NCBI GenBank assembly: GCA_022841825.1
Contig: JALHQT010000004.1
Span: 372,001-436,000, forward strand
DNA from: Anaerolineae bacterium
GTDB lineage: Bacteria; Chloroflexota; Anaerolineae; Aggregatilineales; Phototrophicaceae
Reading direction: 5' to 3'
Length of the DNA: 64,000 nucleotides
The number at the start of each line of letters is the position of its first letter. Position 1 is the first letter of the stretch. Below the pieces are notes generated by a model, which did no database searches, was not told the DNA's origin, and saw only the letters and a list, made by a program, of their open reading frames with translations. Below are positions 37,890 to 46,278 of the stretch, piece after piece. Position numbers and translations under genes: made by a program.

Positions 37890-38861
37890 TCAGATTTCAG
37901 GTTGGCGAAAAGCACCTGCCTCATCCGGTGCGTAGGGCACGACGCGGATGACGGCGTCGAGATTGAGCGGCGCGTAGAGATGCGGGAATCGCTCGTGCGC
38001 GCGCTCTGGGTTCCGGGGCGCTTCGTAGACGAGCGGTGTCGTCAGCTTGCCCGGATCGATCTCCAAGAGAAGGACGTCCTGCCTTCCGGCATAGTAGCGA
38101 TTGGCGCTGCCCGCGACCTGCTCCAGCGTCGAAAAGTGTATGAAGCCCTCCTTTGCCAGGCTGGACGCGCTGTAATGGGTTCCGCCGCGCGCGCTGTCCC
38201 AGGCTGCCTGTGTGATGATGTGATAGATCATGGTTTGTCCTTGATAGTCCGGGTTTTCGCGCATGAGCAGCGTGGCGGTGTTATCCGAGCGCGGGTCGGT
38301 CACGTAGCCATAGAGCAGGCGGACAAAGCGCAATCCGCTGCGGAGCTGGGGCGTCAGCGTTGGGTCGGTCAGCTCGCCCGCGACCACACGCGCCGCATAC
38401 GTCTCGATGCTCATGCCGCGATGCGTGTCATAGCCCGGCAGCAGCCCGGCGACCAGCTCGCCGCGCAGCCCTAATCGCCGCGCGAGTTTCTGTCGTTCGG
38501 CATAGAACAGCTTCGCGATGCCCATCCGTCGAAAATCGGGATGCACGCTCATGTCGATGCCATACAGCCAGACGCCGTTTGGCTCGTGCGTGGTCAGCCA
38601 GTTGTGCCCGATGAACGGAATGTAGTGGGCGGGCGGCGGATCGAAGTTCGTGCGCATACTGGTCGATGCGGCGGCGAGGCGCACCCCATCCGGCGCATGT
38701 GCCAGCGCGACGAACTGCCCTTCCGCGAATACCCGCATATGGCTGCGATAATGCTCCGCCGTGAAGTAGTCTTCTTCCGGCAGGGTAGGGAAGCATGCGC
38801 GCTGCATATCAGCGGCGGCTTCCGCGTGTTCCTCGCGCGTGTTGACGATCTCAAGCTTCAT
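37890..38861 (-). CDS. GNAT acetyltransferase-DUF952 fusion protein
   Basis: N-term GNAT (HNWLTTHEPNGVWLYGIDMSVHPDFRRMGIAKLFYAERQKLARRLGLRGELVAG); C-term MIYHIITQAAWDSARGGTHYSASSLAKEGFIHFSTLEQVAGSANRYYAGRQDVLLLEIDPGKLTTPLVYEAP...RFPHLYAPLNLDAVIRVV. Confidence 0.9.
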   Translation of the reverse strand: MKLEIVNTREEHAEAAADMQRACFPTLPEEDYFTAEHYRSHMRVFAEGQFVALAHAPDGVRLAAASTSMRTNFDPPPAHYIPFIGHNWLTTHEPNGVWLYGIDMSVHPDFRRMGIAKLFYAERQKLARRLGLRGELVAGLLPGYDTHRGMSIETYAARVVAGELTDPTLTPQLRSGLRFVRLLYGYVTDPRSDNTATLLMRENPDYQGQTMIYHIITQAAWDSARGGTHYSASSLAKEGFIHFSTLEQVAGSANRYYAGRQDVLLLEIDPGKLTTPLVYEAPRNPERAHERFPHLYAPLNLDAVIRVVPYAPDEAGAFRQPEI

Positions 38862-38894
38862 GAGTGTTCTTCTTTAGGCGCAGATCATAAGTGA

Positions 38895-38970
38895 CAGTGC
38901 GAAGTGCGCAGTGCGAGGTGCGAACAAGCAGAGGATTGTTCTTTTGCACTACGCACTGCGCACCTCGCAC
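38895..38970. repeat. Heptamer-based inverted repeat (units AGTGCGN/GGTGCGN)
   Basis: CAGTGCGAAGTGCGCAGTGCGAGGTGCGA ... TGCACTACGCACTGCGCACCTCGCAC, imperfect 26-bp arms. Confidence 0.8.
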
Positions 38971-38974
38971 GACT

Positions 38975-40417
38975 TCATACGCCGCCGATAAAAATCGTCT
39001 TGCTCTCCATGTACTCGTGCAGCCCTTCGGCACCGCTTTCGCGCCCGATGCCGCTTGCTTTGACGCCGCCAAATGGCGCTTCTGGCGTGACGGGCATCCA
39101 CTCGTTTATGCCGATCATGCCGAATTCAAGTTGTTCGTAGACGTGGATGGCGGTCGTCAGATCGTTGGTTTGCACGTAGGCGGCAAGCCCGGCTTCCAGA
39201 CCATTGGCGAGCGCAATCGCTTCGTCGGGATCGGTGAACGGGATGATCGGCATGACGGGACCGAAGACTTCATCGCTGTACACGCGCATGTCCGGCGTGA
39301 CGTTTGCCAGCACGGTTGGCTTGTAGAAGTAGCCGCGCTCGAACTCCGCTGGGCGCGCCCCACCTGCCAGCACTTCTGCACCCGCACCCACCGCCTCGCC
39401 GACCATGCGCTCCAGACGGTCGCGCTGCACGGTATTGATGAGCGGTCCTACGTCGGTCGCCGGGTCAATGCCGTTGCCGAGTTTCAGCCCATTGGAGGCT
39501 TTGACGGCAGCGTCGATGAACTCCTCGGCGATTTGCGTGTGGACGTAGAAGCGCTGCGGCGCGATGCAGACCTGCCCGTTATTGCGGTACTTGCTGGCGA
39601 CGGCGGCTTTGGCGACCTTTTCGACGTTGACATCGGGGAAGATCAGGACGGGTGCGTTGCCGCCCATCTCCAGCGCCAGTTTGGTAACGGTGCGCGACGC
39701 GCCATCCATCAGCAGCTTGCCGACGCGCGTGCTGCCTGTGAAGCTGATCTTGCGCAGGCGCGGGTCGTCGAGCATGACCTGCCCCATCGCCGCCGGGTCG
39801 CCGTTGATGCAGTTGATGACGCCAGCGGGCGCGCCGCTTTCGTGGAGCGCCTGCGCCATGAGCATGGCGGTGCGTGGTGTGTATTCCGACGGGCGACCGA
39901 CGACGGTGCAGCCTGCGCCCAGGGCAGCCGCCCAGCCGCGCGCCGGGTTGTATGCGGGGAAGTTCCAGGCGGTGATGACGCCGACGACGCCGAGCGGCTG
40001 TGAGATGACCATCGTGCGGCGGGTGCTGCGGCGGTCGGGGATGACACGACCGTAAGCGCGTTTGCCTTCTTCCGCGTACCACTCAAAGAAGTTGGCGCTG
40101 GTCGTCCATTCACCGCTTGCCTCGCGCAGCGGCTTCCCGCTCTCCTCGCTGGTGACGCGCGCCAGGTCGTTAAGGCGCGCACGTATCCAGTTCGCGGCGC
40201 TTTTCAGGACTTCTGCGCGTTCATAGGGCGTCTTGCCCGCCCAGGTGGGGAAGGCGGCAGCGGCGGCGTCGATGGCGGCGGTCGCGTCGCGCGCGCCGCC
40301 GAACGGCAGGATGCCGAGCGAGGTTTCGTAGGCGGGGTTAATCAGATCCCAGGTGCCGCCGTCAAGGGCATCGACCCACTCGCCATTGATGAGCTGCTTG
40401 AAGATGTAATCGGACAT
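38975..40417 (-). CDS. NAD(P)-dependent aldehyde dehydrogenase family
   Basis: ITAWNFPAYNPARGWAAALGAGCTVVGRPSEYTP, ISFTGSTRVGKLLM, LALEMGGNAPVLIF, NNGQVCIAPQRFYVH, EVFGPVMPIIPF. Confidence 0.95.
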   Translation of the reverse strand: MSDYIFKQLINGEWVDALDGGTWDLINPAYETSLGILPFGGARDATAAIDAAAAAFPTWAGKTPYERAEVLKSAANWIRARLNDLARVTSEESGKPLREASGEWTTSANFFEWYAEEGKRAYGRVIPDRRSTRRTMVISQPLGVVGVITAWNFPAYNPARGWAAALGAGCTVVGRPSEYTPRTAMLMAQALHESGAPAGVINCINGDPAAMGQVMLDDPRLRKISFTGSTRVGKLLMDGASRTVTKLALEMGGNAPVLIFPDVNVEKVAKAAVASKYRNNGQVCIAPQRFYVHTQIAEEFIDAAVKASNGLKLGNGIDPATDVGPLINTVQRDRLERMVGEAVGAGAEVLAGGARPAEFERGYFYKPTVLANVTPDMRVYSDEVFGPVMPIIPFTDPDEAIALANGLEAGLAAYVQTNDLTTAIHVYEQLEFGMIGINEWMPVTPEAPFGGVKASGIGRESGAEGLHEYMESKTIFIGGV

Positions 40418-40507
40418 GGATTCTTTACCCTTCTCGCTATTATGTGAGAGTATTCTGATAATATGACTCACAAATATGCACGCATGATTGACTTCAGAGG
40501 GTAGCCG

Positions 40508-41260
40508 ATGACCACACAACAAGCAATGTTTGATAACTTCATGACCACTATTGTTTGGCTCTTTCAGCTTCTCTTTGATCTTTGGCCACTAATGCTTTTG
40601 TACGCGTTTGCGGGCATTCTGAATCGAAATGGCAACGTGCTGCGACCGTTGGCTGCTGTAGCTGTGTTGTGGGTTTTATTGCGGTTTGCACTCTACTTTC
40701 TTTCACCTCTCGCCCCCAACGTGACCGGATTGAAGATAATCCCGGAACCTGTCAACACAACTGCATATCTACTGGTTGCAGGTGGAATTGTTCTTTTGTG
40801 GCTGGCGTGGGAATACCTGAAACGTGGTTACTTTCGGCGGAAGACCGGAAAAATCGACAGCATAGCGGCAATGGTCGAGCTGTCTCCTTCGCAGTTTGAA
40901 GACATGATTGTCGAACTCTATCGCGTTGCAGGGCACGATGCCAAACGCACCGGGCGCACAGGCGATCACGGTATCGATGTCATCGTGAATGCGAAGAATG
41001 GCGAAAAGTGGGTTGTGCAATGCAAGCGCTGGCGCGGAGGAACTATCGGTGAGCCGCTTGTGCGTGACTTTTACGGAGCAATGCAGCATGAGAAGGCGGA
41101 CAAAGGCATTATCATCACAACAGCCCACTTTTCCGCAGCTGCGCAGCGCTGGGCGCGCGGCAAGCCGCTCAATCTCTATCATGGTGAGCAACTGCTGCGC
41201 CTTTGGCGGCGCGCGCAGGCGACAAGAGAAGTAGCCACAAAGTCATCAACGATTGCATAA
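40508..41260 (+). CDS. Membrane-anchored Mrr-type restriction endonuclease-fold protein
   Basis: N-terminal TM helices, then FEDMIVELYRVAGHDAKRTGRTGDHGIDVIVNAKNGEKWVVQCKRWRGGTIGEPLVRDFYGAM (E, D, QxK catalytic residues). Confidence 0.92.
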   Translation: MTTQQAMFDNFMTTIVWLFQLLFDLWPLMLLYAFAGILNRNGNVLRPLAAVAVLWVLLRFALYFLSPLAPNVTGLKIIPEPVNTTAYLLVAGGIVLLWLAWEYLKRGYFRRKTGKIDSIAAMVELSPSQFEDMIVELYRVAGHDAKRTGRTGDHGIDVIVNAKNGEKWVVQCKRWRGGTIGEPLVRDFYGAMQHEKADKGIIITTAHFSAAAQRWARGKPLNLYHGEQLLRLWRRAQATREVATKSSTIA

Positions 41261-41415
41261 TCGTAGCGAGCGGGGGAGATGGCGGACGAGGCGCGCCCCT
41301 ACCACCACACTATTTCGCGTGTTTCCGATACTTCTCTGATGATCGCGTCATCTGTCCGTAAGCGTACATGCGGTATCATGGTGGCAAGTTCGATACACAG
41401 ATAGGACTGCAAACG

Positions 41416-41964
<549 letters not shown>

Positions 41965-42081
41965 GGCAGGCAGCGGTCAATCGACCGTCAGTTGGATGAA
42001 CGAGGGGCTGTGCGCCCCTTGTTCTGTTTCTGGCAAATCCCTACAATGCCGCTAATGGTGTTGGACGAGTTGGGTGAAATC

Positions 42082-44421
42082 ATGAAAAAACATGCCGCGC
42101 TGTTGGTCGCTTTCGTCGCCCTCGCTGTGCTCATCACGCCCGCCCATGCCCAGCAAATCCCGTTCACGCCGACCCCCGCGCTGCAATCGCCGCTGGATGC
42201 TGCCGCCGCTGCCCTGCATATCGGCGACTATGCCGGGGCGCTGGCGCAGTACAACGCCGCCACCGCAAATTCTGGCACTTCGTGCGCCGCGCTTTACGGA
42301 ACGGGCGTGGTTTATGATCGAATGGGCATGGACGCCGAGGCGGCGCAGGCGTTTACGCAGCACATGGATGCCTGTGGTGCGTCATTCCGCGCGCTGGTGC
42401 TGCGGGGCGATGCGCGACAGGCGACTGGCGATTCGAGCGGTGCCCTGGCGGATTTCGAGACGGCGCTCTCAATGGGTGGCGGATTGATTGACAGCTATCT
42501 GTATGAGCGCATCGCCGCCGTGAATCCGGATGCCAGCGTGCTCTATCTGCGGTTGGCTGCCGAGGCGGGGCGCGAACCCCAGAGCGAGTATGTGCTGCGC
42601 AGCGAGCTGGCACAGGTATACGCCGTGATTGGTCGCCCGGACGAGGCGCTCGCGCAGTATGAGGCGATCCTGGCGCGCGGGCTGCTCAGTGTGGACGGAC
42701 AGCGCGATGACATCGCCGCCATCGAGGTGCAGGCTGCCAATCTGCAAATTGCCTTGGGGGACGCGCAGACGGGCTACGCGCGCTTGCAGCGGGTGATGAG
42801 TGAGTACACCGATGAACCCGCCGCGTTTGACGCGCTGGTTGCGCTGGTGACTGCAGAGCAGCCCGTCGATCTGCTGCTGCGAATGCGCATCAATGTCGCC
42901 AACGACAACTTCCAGCCTGTTGTCAGCGTTCTGACCGCGACTCTGGCATCGCCGCCAGGCGACCAGGCGAATCTTCCTGAGCTGTATCTGCTCTTGGGGC
43001 GCGCGCAGCGGGGGATTGGCGACAGCGCCGCTGCATTGACGACGTTCCAGCAGGTGCGCGACCTGTTCCCGACCTCGCCTGAAGCGTCGATTGCCGCTGT
43101 CGAACAGGCGGAGACCTACGAGGCGACAGGCGAAACCCTCAACGCCATCAACGCCTACATCACCGTCGCCAGCGCTTATCCGGCATCGCCGGAAGCGCCG
43201 GATGCAGTGCTGCGCGCGGCGCGCCTGCTGCGCGAGGCGGGCGACGCCGCGCAGGCGGTCAACTACTATGACCAGCTTGGGCTGCTGTTCCCCGGCACGG
43301 AGGCGGCAGAGGCGGGGCTGTTTGAGGCGGCACGCTTGCTGCAAGCGGCGGGCGACGCGCAGCGCGCGGCGGCATTCTATGGGCGCAGCGGCTCATCGCA
43401 CGCGCTTTTGTGGCAGGGGAAGGTGTTGAGCGCAATTGGCGATGCTGCGGGCGCGCAGGCGGCATGGCAGAACGCAGTAAATGCTGATCCAGGAACCTTC
43501 TTCAGCCAACGAGCGTGCGCGCTGCTCAACAATACGCCCGCTTATGAGCCTTCGACCAACATCCGCCTTGCAGACCCGACTCCGCAGGAGATCGCCGACG
43601 CTGAAGCCTGGTTGGGCGGGATCATCGGTGCGCCTGTATCGGCGGCGCTGCCCCCTGACCTGGCGTCCAATCCGCTGCTGGTGCGCGGGACGGAGTTGTG
43701 GGCGCTGGGTTATTGGCGCGAGGCGAATGCCGAGTTCGTGGCGCTGCATCGCCAACTGCGCAACGATCCGGTCGCCATGTTCCAGCTCACGAGCTACTAC
43801 CGGGGCATCCGCGCTTACCGTGCGTCGATCATTTCTGGAATTCGCGTTGTCGTGCTTTCCAACGTGCCGATCCCCGAAATTCCGTCGTACATCGTCCGGC
43901 AGGCGTATCCCATCTACTTTGCCGACCTGGTGCTGGAACGCGCGCGCGAATATCAGCTTGATCCGCTGTACGTAGCATCGCTCATTCGCCAGGAGTCCAG
44001 CTACGATGTAACGGCGTTCAGCGGGGCGGGCGCGCGTGGGCTGATGCAGCTCATGCCCCCGACCGCCCAGGATGTGGCGGATCGTTTGGGGCTGACGAGC
44101 TATCAGTTGAGCGATTTGTATCGCCCGCTGGTCAACGTGCAGATGGGGTCGTTTTATCTCGGTTCGACGCGCGACTTTCTGGGTGGCGATGTCGTCGGGG
44201 CGCTGCTGGGTTATAACGCGGGTCCCGGACGCGCGGCGGGTTGGACGGAAAGCGCGCAGGGCGACATTGACCTGCTCTACGAGACGATACCGTTCGAGGA
44301 GACGCAGCTTTACCTCGACATCACTTATGAGAATTTCGCGGTTTACCGCGAGATCTACGGCGATGGGATGCCGGACTGCTTCTTCGTCGTCACGCCGCCC
44401 GCGACGACGCAGGGCGCATAA
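42082..44421 (+). CDS. Lytic transglycosylase (Slt70-like) with TPR N-terminus
   Basis: ASLIRQESSYDVTAFSGAGARGLMQLMPPTAQDVADRLG, VNVQMGSFYLG, GALLGYNAGPGRAAGW. Confidence 0.95.
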   Translation: MKKHAALLVAFVALAVLITPAHAQQIPFTPTPALQSPLDAAAAALHIGDYAGALAQYNAATANSGTSCAALYGTGVVYDRMGMDAEAAQAFTQHMDACGASFRALVLRGDARQATGDSSGALADFETALSMGGGLIDSYLYERIAAVNPDASVLYLRLAAEAGREPQSEYVLRSELAQVYAVIGRPDEALAQYEAILARGLLSVDGQRDDIAAIEVQAANLQIALGDAQTGYARLQRVMSEYTDEPAAFDALVALVTAEQPVDLLLRMRINVANDNFQPVVSVLTATLASPPGDQANLPELYLLLGRAQRGIGDSAAALTTFQQVRDLFPTSPEASIAAVEQAETYEATGETLNAINAYITVASAYPASPEAPDAVLRAARLLREAGDAAQAVNYYDQLGLLFPGTEAAEAGLFEAARLLQAAGDAQRAAAFYGRSGSSHALLWQGKVLSAIGDAAGAQAAWQNAVNADPGTFFSQRACALLNNTPAYEPSTNIRLADPTPQEIADAEAWLGGIIGAPVSAALPPDLASNPLLVRGTELWALGYWREANAEFVALHRQLRNDPVAMFQLTSYYRGIRAYRASIISGIRVVVLSNVPIPEIPSYIVRQAYPIYFADLVLERAREYQLDPLYVASLIRQESSYDVTAFSGAGARGLMQLMPPTAQDVADRLGLTSYQLSDLYRPLVNVQMGSFYLGSTRDFLGGDVVGALLGYNAGPGRAAGWTESAQGDIDLLYETIPFEETQLYLDITYENFAVYREIYGDGMPDCFFVVTPPATTQGA

Positions 44422-44475
44422 TCGCGGAAGACGTGACATCTCGCGGAGATCGAGAGATCATCGTCACTATCCGTA

Positions 44476-44532
44476 ATCTCCCCTTCGCCTGATAATGTGA
44501 ATACTTTCACAAGATGAGGTGAGGGGGGAGAT
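44476..44532 (+). promoter_or_regulatory. Putative SD-sequestering hairpin
   Basis: ATCTCCCC (44476-44483) pairs with GGGGAGAT (44525-44532, containing the SD next to the ATG at 44533); inner CGCCT/AGGTG extends the stem. Confidence 0.4.
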
Positions 44533-44916
44533 ATGGTGAAGTTTTTGATACCCGTTTTGTTGGCGCTCGCGCTGTTTCTGACCGCCTGCGCAACCGAACC
44601 GGTTGCTCTAAACGAGCCGCCCGCGTCCATCGCTGTGGGTCCTGTGCGCGATGCCTATTTGTACGCGATGTCGCACCCTGAGGAGCTTGCCAAATATCCC
44701 TGCCACTGTGGTTGTGACGCGATGGGGCACGAAAACAGCCTTCAGTGCTTCATTCAGGAGAGCAATCCGGACGGCACGTTTATCTTCGATATGCATGGGG
44801 CAAGCTGCGGTGTGTGCGTCTACACGGCACAGGATGTGCGCACGATGACGGATGCGGGGGTGAGCGAAGAAGAAATCCTCGCCCACGTCAATCGAACGTA
44901 CGGGCAGCAAAGCTGA
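44533..44916 (+). CDS. PCYCGC-motif lipoprotein-like protein
   Basis: Lipobox-like LFLTACA; ELAKYPCHCGCDAMGHENSLQCFIQESNPDGTFIFDMHGASCGVC. Confidence 0.88.
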   Translation: MVKFLIPVLLALALFLTACATEPVALNEPPASIAVGPVRDAYLYAMSHPEELAKYPCHCGCDAMGHENSLQCFIQESNPDGTFIFDMHGASCGVCVYTAQDVRTMTDAGVSEEEILAHVNRTYGQQS

Positions 44917-44959
44917 CACCTGGAGGGTGCATTGAATTGCGCCCTCGTCATGAAATCGG

Positions 44960-46267
44960 CTACTTCCCCTCTTTTTCGTAAGGGACGCCGTCCGCCTTGG
45001 GCGCGACCGCTTTGCCGACCAGCCCCGCGAGCACGACAATCGTGATGATGAAGGGCACCATTTGCAGGAATTGTGACGGAATCGGCACGCCGAGTAGTTG
45101 AAAGCGCTGACCCAGCGCGTCCGAGAAGCCGAAGAGCAGACCCCCACCGAATGCGCCGAAAGGCGTCCAGTTGCCGAAGATCATCGCTGCCAGCGCAATG
45201 AAGCCGCGACCACTGGTCATGTTGTCCTCGAAGCTGCCATTCGTCTCCAGCGAGAACCATGCGCCCGCCAGCCCCGCGATTAGCCCGCCGATCATGACAT
45301 TGATCCAGCGATTGCGAATGACGTTGATCCCCAGCGTATCCGCCGCTTTGGGGTTTTCGCCGACCGCGCGCGTGCGTAAGCCCCACCGGGTGTAGAACAG
45401 CACAATGTGCGTGACGAACAACAGCACGAACATCATATAAAAGATTGGGCGACCGTTGAAGAAAACTTCCCCGACCACCGGAAGCTGGCTGAGACCCGGG
45501 ATGGCGAACTGCTGGAGCGGTTCGCGCCCTGCTTCCGACGAGAGCAGGACTTCGCGCCGGATGAAGCTGGTTATTCCGACCGCGAGGATGTTGATGACCG
45601 TACCGCTGACGATCTGATTGGTCTTAAAGGTGATGCTCAACCAGGCGTGCAGCACTGCCATGATGCCGCCCGCCAGCGTGGCGACGACGACGCCGATCAA
45701 CTGCGCCTGGGCATTCGGCATCGTGCCGAGCAGCAGCGTGAATGCGACAAAGCCGAACGCCGCGCCCGTCAGCATCATGCCTTCGATGGCGATGTTGGTC
45801 ACGCCAGAACGTTCGCACCAGATGCCTGCCAGCGCGCCCATGACAATCGGCGTTGCCAGACGCATACTGACTTGCAGCAGTACCGTGACATTGGTGCTGG
45901 CACCCGCCGCCGCGATGATGATGACCGCAGGGATAATCAGGATGCCGCTGATCAGGGTCGCGATGCGCTTGGCACGCTCCATTGCTGGAGGAGCAAGAAG
46001 GGCGAACAGCCCGCCAACGAGCCAGACAATGCCGATGACTAACGTGGCTGCCTGCGTTGGCACCAGAAGTTCCGGCAGATTTGCGCCAAAGGTCAGCCTT
46101 GTGACGGTATCGGGTGCAATGAACTGAATGGCGTTCCAGACCAGGATGGCGCCAAAGACGATGAAGAAGGTGGCAAACACGCCTTGCCGAGTGATCTTGA
46201 TATCGTCACGCCAGCTTTTGGTTTGCTCCGCTGGAGCAGGGGCGATAGTGGGTGTGATGGTTGCCAT
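44960..46267 (-). CDS. BMP-type nucleoside ABC transporter permease (YufQ-like)
   Basis: IPAVIIIAAAGA...ERSGVTNIAIEGMMLTGAAFGFVAF, RAVGENPKAADTLGINVIRNRW. Confidence 0.9.
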   Translation of the reverse strand: MATITPTIAPAPAEQTKSWRDDIKITRQGVFATFFIVFGAILVWNAIQFIAPDTVTRLTFGANLPELLVPTQAATLVIGIVWLVGGLFALLAPPAMERAKRIATLISGILIIPAVIIIAAAGASTNVTVLLQVSMRLATPIVMGALAGIWCERSGVTNIAIEGMMLTGAAFGFVAFTLLLGTMPNAQAQLIGVVVATLAGGIMAVLHAWLSITFKTNQIVSGTVINILAVGITSFIRREVLLSSEAGREPLQQFAIPGLSQLPVVGEVFFNGRPIFYMMFVLLFVTHIVLFYTRWGLRTRAVGENPKAADTLGINVIRNRWINVMIGGLIAGLAGAWFSLETNGSFEDNMTSGRGFIALAAMIFGNWTPFGAFGGGLLFGFSDALGQRFQLLGVPIPSQFLQMVPFIITIVVLAGLVGKAVAPKADGVPYEKEGK

Positions 46268-46278
46268 GTGATGTCTTC

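Noticed and set aside
38891-40003. 370-aa + strand ORF
   Set aside because: Antisense of the aldehyde dehydrogenase; composition typical of a shadow ORF.
43393-44439. 348-aa minus ORF (also 42469-43344)
   Set aside because: Antisense of the lytic transglycosylase gene.
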